64,000 nucleotides of DNA from assembly GCA_963668545.1 (NCBI GenBank), contig OY764868.1, forward strand, positions 558,001 to 622,000, given 5' to 3'. Position numbers and translations under genes: made by a program. The notes below the pieces were generated by a model. That model worked only from the letters and a program-made list of their open reading frames with translations, was not told the origin of the DNA and did no database searches. Positions 25,764 to 34,337 of the stretch are shown here, in pieces (positions within the stretch are counted from its first letter, which is position 1; every line of letters begins with the position of its first letter). Source of the DNA: G963662265 sp963668545. Its GTDB lineage: Bacteria > Spirochaetota > Spirochaetia > CADAEX01.

Positions 25764-26636
25764 ATGAAAGAGATTGTAGTTATATCAGGAAAGGGCGGCA
25801 CAGGAAAGACTTCAATTACAGCTTCCTTCTCCTTTCTCGGAGGAGAAGATGTAGTTACTGCTGACTGTGATGTTGATGCTGCAGATATGCATCTTCTCAT
25901 GAAGCCTGATTTTGATTTTGAAGAGGATTTTTTCAGCGGGAAAACAGCTGTTATTGATCAGGAAAAATGCACCGGCTGTATGAAATGCATTGATATATGC
26001 AGGTTTAATGCAATTGAAGTTCAGGGGAGTATTCCCGTGGTAAGTGAAATCAGCTGTGAGGGATGCGGATACTGCTATGCAGTCTGTCCTTCAGAGGCTG
26101 TGGATATGAAAGAGCAGAATGTCGGAAGGTTCTATATATCTTCAATAAAAACAGGGGGAAAAATGGTCCATGCCAGGCTGAAGGCAGGGGCGGAAAATTC
26201 CGGGAAACTTGTTGCAAAGGTGAAAAACGAGGCGAGAAGGATTGCTGAGGAAACAGGAAAGAATATTGTGATAGCAGATGGTTCGCCGGGTATAGGCTGC
26301 CCTGTTGTCTCCTCGCTTTCCGGGGCTGATTTTGTTGTGTTTGTTACAGAACCTACAGTGTCAGGTCTTCATGATCTTAAAAGGGTCTATTCCCTTGTGA
26401 AGAAATTCAACATCAGATCAGGTTGTATAATCAATAAATGCGATCTCAATACCGGTACTTCTGATGAGATCAAATCTTTTTTAAGGAAAGAGAATATTGC
26501 AGAAATTTCTGAAATACCATATGACAAAAGCTTTACCATGGCAATGACAGAAGGAAAAACTATTGCAGAGTATGGAGAAAGTACTCTGAAAAACATAATT
26601 CAAGAAAGCTGGAACTATATAAAAGAAATTGCCTGA
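25764..26636 (+). CDS. MinD-family ATPase with inserted ferredoxin domain (second of pair)
   Basis: A 290-residue paralogue starting on the base after the previous stop. Walker A is GKGGTGKTS (9-17). Its eight cluster cysteines are at 69/72/75/79 and 98/101/104/108, exactly as in the first protein. DGSPGIGCP and VTEPTVSGLHD complete the core. Matched spacing and tandem order argue for a functional heterodimer. It is followed by a NifX-like gene in the same operon. Confidence 0.85.
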   Translation: MKEIVVISGKGGTGKTSITASFSFLGGEDVVTADCDVDAADMHLLMKPDFDFEEDFFSGKTAVIDQEKCTGCMKCIDICRFNAIEVQGSIPVVSEISCEGCGYCYAVCPSEAVDMKEQNVGRFYISSIKTGGKMVHARLKAGAENSGKLVAKVKNEARRIAEETGKNIVIADGSPGIGCPVVSSLSGADFVVFVTEPTVSGLHDLKRVYSLVKKFNIRSGCIINKCDLNTGTSDEIKSFLRKENIAEISEIPYDKSFTMAMTEGKTIAEYGESTLKNIIQESWNYIKEIA

Positions 26637-26678
26637 AGAATGATAAATTAAAATAAATATTTACAGAAGGAGATAGAT

Positions 26679-27023
26679 ATGAGAATAGCATTTACTGCAA
26701 AAGGAAAAGACTGGGATTCAATGATAGATCCGAGGTTCGGAAGAACTGATTATCTTGTTATATATGATGAGGATTCCAGAGAGATGGAAGCGGTGGATAA
26801 TACTGAAATTGTCAGTCAGGAACACGGAGCAGGCCCGCTGACTGCAAAAAAGCTAATTGAGCTGGAGCCTGATGTCCTTATAACAGGCAACGGACCTGGA
26901 GGAAATGCAGCATCAGTTTTAAAATCTGCTGGATTTAAAATTTATACAGGTGCGGGACAGATGACAGTCAAGGGTGCTTTTATCGCTTATAAAAACAACG
27001 ATCTTAAAGAAGCATCACTGTGA
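26679..27023 (+). CDS. NifX/NifB-like iron-molybdenum cofactor-type protein
   Basis: A 114-residue protein of the dinitrogenase iron-molybdenum cofactor biosynthesis superfamily (COG1433 type). It has the MRIAFTAKGKDWDSMIDPRF opening and the ARFGR-like PRFGRTDYLV. Residues EHGAGPLTAKKL and the glycine-rich NGPGGNA follow. No nitrogenase genes are nearby. Stand-alone members occur with COG1149 ATPases and probably bind or deliver metal clusters. AGGAG precedes the start, and it is coupled to the MFS gene by GTGA. Confidence 0.85.
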   Translation: MRIAFTAKGKDWDSMIDPRFGRTDYLVIYDEDSREMEAVDNTEIVSQEHGAGPLTAKKLIELEPDVLITGNGPGGNAASVLKSAGFKIYTGAGQMTVKGAFIAYKNNDLKEASL

Positions 27024-28183
27024 GCAGAAAATTCCGTGCTGCTGATGTAGCGGTTATTTCAGCCGGACACCTTTTTCATGATGTGTATTCAGCTTTTTTT
27101 TCTCCGCTTCTCCCTCTTCTGATCAGCAGATACGGAATGTCAATTTCCATGGCAGGTATTCTTGATTTTATCAGGAAATCCCCGTCTCTTATAAATCCGC
27201 TTGTAGGGTATATTGTGGACAGAGGGCCTTTCAGGTACTTTGTTATACTTACTCCAGCCATTACAGCTGTATCAATGTCCCTTATCGGATCAGCTCCTGG
27301 AGTAACAGTACTGATGCTCCTTCTTTTCACTGCCGGTCTAAGCTCAACCTTTTTTCATGTTCCGACTCCTGTCATGATGAAAACTGTATCAGGGGACAGA
27401 ATCGGAACAGGGATGAGCTTCTATATGCTCGGCGGGGAATTTTCAAGGACCCTGGGGCCGCTTGTTATAACTGCTGCTGTATCTCTGTGGGGTATAGAGG
27501 GAACGTGGCGTCTTATGCCTTTCGGGATTATCTGTTCAGCAGTTCTTTATTTCAGGCTCAGAACAGTGTCTCTTGTAAGAGGCAGACAGGCTTCGAAAAA
27601 CAGCAGTACTGATATTGCCGGGGCATTCAGGAAGCATTTCAGGATGTTTTTCATAGTTGCGATGTTTCTCCTGTTCAGAACAGCTATGAAATCAGCTTTA
27701 ACCCTGTATCTTCCCACCTATCTGACATTCAAAGGAAGCAGCCTGTGGAATGCCAGTATTGCCCTTTCTGTGCTTCAGTTTTCCGGAGCCGCAGGGGTGC
27801 TCTTTGCCGGTACTGTTTCAGACAGGATCGGCAGAAAAAATACTCTCCTGATTTCCTCTGTCATAACCCCTTTTCTGATGTGGCTTTTTATAACAGCAGA
27901 TACTGAGTACTCTCTTGTTATTCTGGGATCTGCAGGTTTTTTCCTTTTTGCCCCGGGGCCGGTCCTGCTTGCAGTTGTCCAGGACAATGAAAGCAGCAGG
28001 CCTGCACTGATAAACAGTATATATATGACAGTAAGCTTCCTTGTCAGTTCCCTTATTATATATCTTACAGGTCTTTCGGCAGATTATATGGGTTTTGAAA
28101 TGACATACAGGATTGCTGTATTTATGGCTGTAACTGCTGTTGCTTTTGTCATCTTTATGCCGGAGAGATCCTCCCGATCATAA
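27020..28183 (+). CDS. MFS exporter, fosmidomycin-resistance (Fsr)-like
   Basis: A 387-residue, 12-helix major facilitator protein that starts with GTG overlapping the preceding stop (GTGA). The opening ISAGHLFHDVYSAFFSPLLPLL and the loop GYIVDRG resemble the Fsr group. The central loop GTVSDRIGRKN is the standard MFS signature. The link to the NifX-like and MinD-like genes is translational but not functionally explained. The substrate is unknown. Confidence 0.75.
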   Translation: MSRKFRAADVAVISAGHLFHDVYSAFFSPLLPLLISRYGMSISMAGILDFIRKSPSLINPLVGYIVDRGPFRYFVILTPAITAVSMSLIGSAPGVTVLMLLLFTAGLSSTFFHVPTPVMMKTVSGDRIGTGMSFYMLGGEFSRTLGPLVITAAVSLWGIEGTWRLMPFGIICSAVLYFRLRTVSLVRGRQASKNSSTDIAGAFRKHFRMFFIVAMFLLFRTAMKSALTLYLPTYLTFKGSSLWNASIALSVLQFSGAAGVLFAGTVSDRIGRKNTLLISSVITPFLMWLFITADTEYSLVILGSAGFFLFAPGPVLLAVVQDNESSRPALINSIYMTVSFLVSSLIIYLTGLSADYMGFEMTYRIAVFMAVTAVAFVIFMPERSSRS

Positions 28184-28187
28184 GTTT

Positions 28188-29099
28188 TTAGTTCCATACC
28201 CATTCTTCAGAAATAAGTTCTCCCTGTATGCTTACAAGCATTTTTTTTATCGGCACTTTCCTTTCTGCCTTTTCTGCTGCCTTTCTGGCAATTGAAAGGA
28301 GCCCTCCGCAGCATGGAACTTCCATCATAAGCACAGTAAGGGTATTTATTCTTGCCTCATCAATCATTGCAGAAAGCTTTTCTATATAGCTTTCAATATT
28401 GGAATCCAGTTTCGGGCACGCCACTGCCAGTGTTTTCCCTTTCAGGTAATCTCTGTGAAAATCCCCCGCTGCATGGGCCACGCAGTCTGCGCTCAGGAGA
28501 AGGTCCGAGTTTTTCAGGAATGGTGCTCTGGGTGTGAGAAGGTGGAGCTGCACTGGCCACTGGGTAAGTGATGACAGTCTCCTTCCTTCAGAATCAGCTT
28601 CTTCATTTATCTGTTCCCGGTTATCTGCCGGTTTTGATCCCGGGCATCCGCCTCCTGAACTCTGGGCTGCAAACTGCATGATCTTTGATCCGGGACATTC
28701 TACTGATGCATGGCTGTGACTGCCTCCGCTGTTCATGACTTCCTCGAGCAGAGGATTTTCGATATTGTTTTCTCTCAGGTAATCGAGTGCTTCCTGAAGA
28801 TATTCAGTTTCCCCGTGATCTTTGAGATGCCTTAGATGGGCTTTTATAACATTCCTGCCGGCTTTTGCTATATTCACCATTACTGCCTTTTCGTTGTAGG
28901 GTTCTGCCTCCCTCTTTTCTATTGTTATTGCTCCTTCAGGACAGTGTCCAAGGCATGCGCCGAGTCCGTCGCATGAAAGGTCGCTTACAAGTCTTGCCTT
29001 TCCGTCAATCATCTGGATAGCCCCTTCCGGGCATCCCGGTATGCACAATCCGCAGCCGTTGCATTTTTCTTCGTCTATTCTGATTATATCTCTAAGCAT
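28188..29099 (-). CDS. Ferredoxin-domain protein of the hcp regulon
   Basis: A 303-residue protein with an N-terminal dicluster ferredoxin domain. The first motif is complete (Cys13, Cys16, Cys19, Cys23). The second, CDGLGACLGHCP, has Cys43, Cys49 and Cys53 but no Cys at position 46. The C-terminal part has two CPGSK motifs and VPCCGG. Similar ferredoxin genes (frdX-like) accompany hcp in other anaerobes and may be its electron donor. A GTAAC/GTTAC palindrome lies 54 bases upstream, identical to the one before hcp, so the two should be co-regulated. Confidence 0.75.
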   Translation of the reverse strand: MLRDIIRIDEEKCNGCGLCIPGCPEGAIQMIDGKARLVSDLSCDGLGACLGHCPEGAITIEKREAEPYNEKAVMVNIAKAGRNVIKAHLRHLKDHGETEYLQEALDYLRENNIENPLLEEVMNSGGSHSHASVECPGSKIMQFAAQSSGGGCPGSKPADNREQINEEADSEGRRLSSLTQWPVQLHLLTPRAPFLKNSDLLLSADCVAHAAGDFHRDYLKGKTLAVACPKLDSNIESYIEKLSAMIDEARINTLTVLMMEVPCCGGLLSIARKAAEKAERKVPIKKMLVSIQGELISEEWVWN

Positions 29100-29152
29100 T
29101 ACAATCCTCCTGTCTGCTGATTAAAACATATCTCTGATACTTGTAATCTTCT

Positions 29153-29166
29153 GTAACATATGTTAC
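29153..29166. promoter_or_regulatory. HcpR-type operator before the ferredoxin gene
   Basis: GTAACATATGTTAC, a perfect 14-bp palindrome and exact copy of the one at 29946-29959. The form GTAAC-N4-GTTAC is the type assigned to HcpR regulators in clostridia and related anaerobes. Confidence 0.8.
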
Positions 29167-29234
29167 GGCAGGTGATTTTTTTGGATTTTTCTGTGACAGC
29201 TTTTCTATAGTGAGGAAATATACAGGGATTTTTG

Positions 29235-29921
29235 TTATTCCCCTGTAATAATATCCATAAGCTGCTCTTTATCAAGTATGTGGATGATTTTCCCTTCCGC
29301 CTCCAGTATCCCTCTGTCATAGAACTCTGAAAAGGATCTTGAAAGTGAGGGCCTTGCCACGCCGAAAAGATCTGCAAGCTGTTCCCTGGAATAGGAAAGT
29401 TTTACACTGTCACTTCCCTGTTTTTTTGAAAGAGATACAAGATGGCAGGCTATTTTCTGACTTATTGAGCTGAATTTGAGGAGCCTAATTTTTTCAGCTA
29501 GAAATATAATCTTGTTTCCGCTGTCATTCATGTAGTTGAGAAGGAATTTTTCATTTTTCTGGCAGAGATTTATAACTGTTTTTTTTGGCAGCAGGAGAAT
29601 ACTGATATCACTGCCTGCAACTACTGTAACAGGAAGTGTATTGTCCGAGGCAAAGAGGACCCCTGTTGCAACTGCATCGGATTTTTTAAGGGTTTCAATT
29701 GTTATTTTTTTACCGTCAGGATTATGAATTTCAGCGCTCACTTCTCCTTCGAGAAGTATTATCAGCTCATTGTATTCATCTCCCTGAAAGCGGATAACAG
29801 CATCCCTGTGATAATTTTTAGTGTAATACCGGTTTGATTCCAGTAGTTTGTTTATCTCACTTTTATCTATCCCTGAGAAAAGGGAGCATTCTGAAACAGC
29901 TTTCAGATCATTATCAGTCAA
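29235..29921 (-). CDS. hcpR: Crp/Fnr-family regulator, HcpR type
   Basis: A 228-residue regulator: cyclic-nucleotide-binding-like beta domain (about 15-130), dimer helix, then a winged helix-turn-helix (YSREQLADLFGVARPSLSRSF). It has no N-terminal cysteine cluster of the FNR kind. It lies between the ferredoxin gene and hcp, both of which carry the same palindrome. One copy is in its own upstream region, so it probably regulates all three in response to NO or nitrite. Symbol given by context. Confidence 0.75.
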   Translation of the reverse strand: MTDNDLKAVSECSLFSGIDKSEINKLLESNRYYTKNYHRDAVIRFQGDEYNELIILLEGEVSAEIHNPDGKKITIETLKKSDAVATGVLFASDNTLPVTVVAGSDISILLLPKKTVINLCQKNEKFLLNYMNDSGNKIIFLAEKIRLLKFSSISQKIACHLVSLSKKQGSDSVKLSYSREQLADLFGVARPSLSRSFSEFYDRGILEAEGKIIHILDKEQLMDIITGE

Positions 29922-29945
29922 AAAAAACTCCTTTTTTTATTTATT

Positions 29946-29959
29946 GTAACATATGTTAC
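29946..29959. promoter_or_regulatory. HcpR-type operator between hcpR and hcp
   Basis: GTAACATATGTTAC, identical to 29153-29166. It lies 25 bases before hcpR (minus) and 149 bases before hcp (plus), so it can serve both. Confidence 0.8.
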
Positions 29960-30107
29960 CGAATTGCTGATAAAGATATGTAACTATTCTTATAGGAATT
30001 ATGAAAAAGACAGTCGGCTTATGTGATAATTCCGTTTTAAAGATATTTTACAGCAGAAAATATGCTGTACCCCGTTCTTCGGGGAATATAAGAATAGGAG
30101 AGAAAAT

Positions 30108-31739
30108 ATGGGTATGTTCTGTTATCAGTGTCAGGAAACTGCAGGAAACGGAGGGTGTAAAATAAGGGGTGTATGCGGAAAACAGGAGTCAACAGCTAAA
30201 GTTCAGGACCTTCTGATTTATAATCTCAAAGGGATAGGAATATACGGCGAGGAACTGTATAAAAGCGGAAAACTGGATAATGATGCCGGGCGTTTTGTAA
30301 TGGAGGCGCTGTTTGCAACAATTACAAACGCAAACTTTGATGATGAAAGAATCAGGGACCTTGTAAGAAAAGCTCTTGCTGTCAAAAAAAATCTTGCATC
30401 AAAAGCAGGTCTTGCCGGCGGACTGCACGGGGCTGCAACCTGGCATTCGGATGATGAGGGGGAATTTGAACTCAAAGCAGCATCTGTAGGTGTTCTTTCA
30501 ACAGAAAACGAGGATGTAAGGTCTTTGAGAGAGCTTCTTATATATGGACTTAAGGGTATTGCTGCATATACAGATCATGCAGCTGTTCTCGGGCAGGAGG
30601 ATAATGATATTTACGGATTTGTTATGCAGGCGCTTGCTTCTACAATAAAGGATTTGTCTGTTGATGAAATGGTTGCCATGGTCATGAGAGCAGGTGAGAC
30701 AGCTGTTAAAGCAATGGCTCTCCTTGACAAGGCAAATACAGAAAGCTACGGTAATCCTGAAATTACAGAAGTTAATATCGGAGCAGGCAGCAATCCGGGA
30801 ATCCTTATCTCGGGTCATGACCTTAAAGATATGGATCAGCTTCTTAAACAGACAGAAGGCACAGGTGTTGATGTTTATACACACAGTGAAATGCTTCCTG
30901 CAAACTACTATCCTGCATTCAAGAAATATGGTCACTTTGTAGGAAACTACGGTAATGCCTGGTGGAAGCAGGACCGGGAATTTGCTTCATTCAACGGGCC
31001 AATCCTTATGACAACAAACTGTATTGTCCCTGTGAAGGATGCATACAGGGACAGAATCTTTACAACAGGAATGGCAGGATATCCGGGTGTTGCACATATA
31101 GAAGCAGACGCTTCAGGAAATAAAGACTTTTCTGCGCTTATTGAACTTGCTAAAAAATGCGAAGCTCCTGTGGAAATTGAAACAGGTAAAATTACAGGCG
31201 GATTTGCTCACCATCAGGTAATTGCTCTTGCAGACAAGGTTGTTGAGGCTGTTAAATCAGGCGCAATCAAAAGATTTGTTGTTATGGCAGGATGCGACGG
31301 AAGACAGAAGGGTAGAAGCTACTTTACAGATGTTGCTGAAAATCTTCCTGAAGATACAATCATTCTTACTGCAGGATGTGCAAAATACAGATACAACAAG
31401 CTTGATCTCGGTGATATCGGAGGTATTCCTAGAGTTCTTGATGCCGGTCAGTGTAATGATTCATATTCACTTGCAGTTATTGCGCTCAAACTCCAGGAGG
31501 TATTCGGTCTTGATTCACTTAATGATCTTCCGCTCTCATTTGATATTGCATGGTATGAACAGAAAGCTGTTGCAGTTCTGCTGGCGCTTCTTCATCTTGG
31601 AGTAAAAGGTATAAGACTCGGGCCGACTCTTCCCGCATTCCTTTCGCCGAATGTTGCAAAGGTTCTTGTTGATAACTTTGATATAAAGGCAACAGGAGAT
31701 GTTAAGGAAGATATTGAAAACATGATGGCTGGAAAATAG
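30108..31739 (+). CDS. hcp: Hybrid cluster protein (hydroxylamine/NO reductase)
   Basis: A 543-residue hybrid cluster protein. The N-terminal [4Fe-4S] ligands are Cys5, Cys8, Cys17 and Cys23 (CX2CX8CX5C), the anaerobe-type spacing rather than the E. coli one. Later conserved segments include MTTNCIVP, ITGGFAHHQV, VMAGCDGRQKGRSYF, LTAGCAKYRYN and DAGQCNDSYS, which supply hybrid cluster ligands. It reduces NO or hydroxylamine and protects against nitrosative stress. It is preceded by GGAG and followed by a hairpin terminator. Confidence 0.95.
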   Translation: MGMFCYQCQETAGNGGCKIRGVCGKQESTAKVQDLLIYNLKGIGIYGEELYKSGKLDNDAGRFVMEALFATITNANFDDERIRDLVRKALAVKKNLASKAGLAGGLHGAATWHSDDEGEFELKAASVGVLSTENEDVRSLRELLIYGLKGIAAYTDHAAVLGQEDNDIYGFVMQALASTIKDLSVDEMVAMVMRAGETAVKAMALLDKANTESYGNPEITEVNIGAGSNPGILISGHDLKDMDQLLKQTEGTGVDVYTHSEMLPANYYPAFKKYGHFVGNYGNAWWKQDREFASFNGPILMTTNCIVPVKDAYRDRIFTTGMAGYPGVAHIEADASGNKDFSALIELAKKCEAPVEIETGKITGGFAHHQVIALADKVVEAVKSGAIKRFVVMAGCDGRQKGRSYFTDVAENLPEDTIILTAGCAKYRYNKLDLGDIGGIPRVLDAGQCNDSYSLAVIALKLQEVFGLDSLNDLPLSFDIAWYEQKAVAVLLALLHLGVKGIRLGPTLPAFLSPNVAKVLVDNFDIKATGDVKEDIENMMAGK

Positions 31740-31758
31740 TAAGTGCAGCTGTTTAATG

Positions 31759-31790
31759 AACGGAGCAGGATTCTTTTCTGTTCCGTTTAT
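31759..31790 (+). terminator. Terminator after hcp
   Basis: A 10-bp stem AACGGAGCAG / CTGTTCCGTT (one G-U pair) with a 9-base loop and a short T-rich tail, 20 bases after the hcp stop. Confidence 0.6.
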
Positions 31791-31847
31791 CATATGAGAT
31801 ATCTGATCTTCCCGCTTAAATGCCGGATAATGATAAACTTACAAAAA

Positions 31848-32339
31848 TCAGGATACCCTGTTGAAGAGGGTTACATTGATAAGGAAAGGGCCATGAGCTG
31901 TAGTGTATGGAATCCCGATAATAGGGGCATTCTCAGGCCAGGCAATTGAATGGTTTTCCCCCTGAACAACGAAAGGTACCGAGACCTTTATCCTGTAATC
32001 TGAAAGCTGGGAAGAAGCGTTCCCTGCAATAATATTTACCATCTCGCCGACCATCCCATTTGTAAGCTGGTCCCTTTCTTCATTGCTTTCATATATTACC
32101 CCTGATTTTTCAAGGAGTTTTATGGAAAGGAATCTGGACAGCCTTATTGCGACAACACCTATTGCAGAACCTGTAAGAATCATGACTCCCGATATTTCCC
32201 ATCTGTGTTTGATCTGGTTGCTTACTATAAACAGGTTCCCCGGTTTGGGATTCAGGTCAAAGGTTGAATCAAAAAGTCTGCTGGTGGATTCGAGGAAGGG
32301 ATTAATGTATTCAGCTTTTAATGCACTGACTGTTACCAT
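31848..32339 (-). CDS. cheX: Chemotaxis phosphatase CheX
   Basis: Taken from the ATG at 32339, the 163-residue protein opens MVTVSALKAEYINPFLESTS, matching the CheX N-terminus. An upstream TTG at 32378 is possible but has no ribosome site. The family active-site pattern E-x2-x-N is seen as GEMVNIIAGNA, used to dephosphorylate CheY-P. CheX is the standard CheY phosphatase of spirochaetes, which supports the lineage inferred here. It stands alone, not in a chemotaxis operon. Confidence 0.8.
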   Translation of the reverse strand: MVTVSALKAEYINPFLESTSRLFDSTFDLNPKPGNLFIVSNQIKHRWEISGVMILTGSAIGVVAIRLSRFLSIKLLEKSGVIYESNEERDQLTNGMVGEMVNIIAGNASSQLSDYRIKVSVPFVVQGENHSIAWPENAPIIGIPYTTAHGPFLINVTLFNRVS

Positions 32340-32501
32340 TGGAAAAATGATATAACAGCTTCCTTTATAGAGCAACAATTTTTTTTATTCACATGGAAAG
32401 ATCTGCTTTTTCATTGATTTTATGTTGATGTGAATCCGGATTTCTGACAGATAAAATGCAATTCTTAACAGCATAAATGGATTTACAGCATTCCCTGGTA
32501 T

Positions 32502-32535
32502 GAAAAAGGCAGATAAAACTGCTTATCTGCCTTTC
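32502..32535 (-). terminator. Terminator of the rubrerythrin-FprA operon
   Basis: A perfect 12-bp stem AAAGGCAGATAA / TTATCTGCCTTT with a short loop. Read on the minus strand it ends in CCTTTTTC, 24 bases after the FprA stop. Confidence 0.85.
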
Positions 32536-32558
32536 AATTTTCCGGTGTTTGAACTTGT

Positions 32559-33773
32559 TTATTCAGATTTAATAATTCTGGCAAGCTCAGCACCTCTCTC
32601 AAATGCGGTTTTATGGACTTCCTCGTCAGCCATTCCCTGCCACTCAAGAGGTTCTATGAATTCCCATTTCATTGATTCAGTTACTGCATCGAAATCCTTC
32701 TTTGCTCCTCCGACCCATCCATAGGAACCGAACCTGAAAACTTTCTTGTTTATTATATGCTTTACCTTGAACATGTTAAGTACACTTGCCATTGCAGGAT
32801 ACATCTTGTATTCATATGTCGGCATACCGAATACAAGGCCTCTTGATTTCCATGCTGATGCAAGTGCCCATGATACATCCTCATCAGGCACCTTGTGAAT
32901 ATGAACAGGAACTGATTCAGACCTGATCCCTTTAACAACAGAATGAAGAACTTTCTCGGTATTCCCGTACATGCTTCCCCAGATAATTGTAATTTCCGGT
33001 TCTGCCGGTCCGTTCATGTAGGACGCATATTTTCTGTACTTTTCTACAATTATTTCAGGATTTTCTCTCCATATAATTCCGTGGGAGGGTGCAATCATCG
33101 TGATCTTCAGATCTTTCAGTTTATCTATTGCTTTCTGAACAAACGATGAAAAGCTTCCAACAATGTTTGCATAATATCGGAGTGATTCCCTGTTGAAAAA
33201 GTCATGCTGTTCATCTGAAAGCTGATCATCAAAGACAGCATTTCCTACAGATCCGTATGAACCGAATGCATCGCAGGAAAAAAGAATTCCTGAATTCTTT
33301 TCATATGTTACCATTGTCTCGGGCCAGTGAACATTCGGTATATTATCGAACAGGAGTTCTTTTCCCCTGCCGAGATCAATAGATTCACCGGGCTCAATAA
33401 CCCTTATGTTTTCCGTTATTCCGAAAAAACCGTTCAGAAAAGCTGCCCCTTTTGCATTGACAACAATTTCTGTTTTCGGTGATCTTTTAAGGAAATCAAG
33501 AATCCATCCTGTATGATCCGGTTCCATATGATTAAGTATCAGATAATCAAGATCATCAAAAGAGAGGGGAATTGACTCAAGCTGCTTCTGTATGTTAAGC
33601 GGAGCATCGTCCCAGTCCCTGACCAGATCAATCAGGGCTTTCTTTTCCCCTATAACTGCATAGCAGTTGAGGGAAACCCCGTCAGGAATAGGCCATAATC
33701 CCTCAAACCTGTCTCCGTTCTCAATATTTGCTCCTACCCTGTATATACCTTCCGCCAGTTCAACTGCATTCAT
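32559..33773 (-). CDS. fprA: Flavodiiron protein (A-type flavoprotein)
   Basis: A 404-residue flavodiiron enzyme: a metallo-beta-lactamase-like domain followed by a flavodoxin domain (from about 253, WGSMYGNTEKV binding FMN). Predicted di-iron ligands are His82, Glu84, Asp86, His149, Asp168 and His231. It reduces O2 to water or NO to N2O with electrons from rubredoxin. The rubredoxin gene lies six bases upstream in the same operon, giving an enzyme and its donor together. Confidence 0.95.
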   Translation of the reverse strand: MNAVELAEGIYRVGANIENGDRFEGLWPIPDGVSLNCYAVIGEKKALIDLVRDWDDAPLNIQKQLESIPLSFDDLDYLILNHMEPDHTGWILDFLKRSPKTEIVVNAKGAAFLNGFFGITENIRVIEPGESIDLGRGKELLFDNIPNVHWPETMVTYEKNSGILFSCDAFGSYGSVGNAVFDDQLSDEQHDFFNRESLRYYANIVGSFSSFVQKAIDKLKDLKITMIAPSHGIIWRENPEIIVEKYRKYASYMNGPAEPEITIIWGSMYGNTEKVLHSVVKGIRSESVPVHIHKVPDEDVSWALASAWKSRGLVFGMPTYEYKMYPAMASVLNMFKVKHIINKKVFRFGSYGWVGGAKKDFDAVTESMKWEFIEPLEWQGMADEEVHKTAFERGAELARIIKSE

Positions 33774-33779
33774 TTTTTA

Positions 33780-33938
33780 TCAACCCTCCGGGGAAAAATC
33801 CTCTTTGGATGCTCCGCAGAGCGGGCAGACCCAGTCATCCGGAAGATCTTCAAATGCTGTTCCAGGTTCAACTCCGTTGTCAGGATCACCTACAGCTGGA
33901 TCGTAAACATATCCGCATAAATCACATACATATTTCAT
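33780..33938 (-). CDS. Rubredoxin
   Basis: A 52-residue rubredoxin with Cys5-x2-Cys8 and Cys38-x2-Cys41 and the family core GYVYDPAVGDPDNGV and PDDWVCPLCG. Its ATG shares one base with the desulfoferrodoxin stop (TAATG), so the two are coupled. It carries electrons to FprA and probably to desulfoferrodoxin. Confidence 0.95.
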   Translation of the reverse strand: MKYVCDLCGYVYDPAVGDPDNGVEPGTAFEDLPDDWVCPLCGASKEDFSPEG

Positions 33939-34318
33939 TACTTTTCTCCTTTCCAGAAGCCGTGCCTGTTGCAGTGCTCTCTGGCTGTTATTTTATCAGA
34001 TTTTACGCAGAATTCTGCGACCGGCTGATCACCCGGCTTTAAAAATTTTATACATGAGCTGTCTTCTGTGAGAAGCTCAATCCATTCAATATAATGATCC
34101 CCATCCATGGGATGGAGGGTGCTTCCTACAGTAACCCTGTATCCTGCATCAGTCTGCTCAATCAGCGGAACATGCTTTTCGACTGCTGAATCAGCTGTTT
34201 TCTCAGGCAGCAGAAGCATGGCCTTTCCGCAGCAGAAAAGTTTACCGCTTCTTCCTCTCAGTACCTCAATTATGTTACCGCATTTTGAGCATTTGTAAAC
34301 CTGTTTTCTTTGAGCCAT
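33938..34318 (-). CDS. dfx: Desulfoferrodoxin (superoxide reductase, two-iron type)
   Basis: A 126-residue protein with both iron centres. Center I ligands are Cys10, Cys13, Cys29 and Cys30. The center II segments are EKHVP, STLHPMDGDHYIEW and the closing AREHCNRHG, which supplies Cys and His. It reduces superoxide to peroxide without making O2. The next enzymes in the operon, rubrerythrin upstream and FprA downstream, handle peroxide and oxygen. Confidence 0.95.
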   Translation of the reverse strand: MAQRKQVYKCSKCGNIIEVLRGRSGKLFCCGKAMLLLPEKTADSAVEKHVPLIEQTDAGYRVTVGSTLHPMDGDHYIEWIELLTEDSSCIKFLKPGDQPVAEFCVKSDKITAREHCNRHGFWKGEK

Positions 34319-34337
34319 TTAACTGCAGGGCCTTTAA

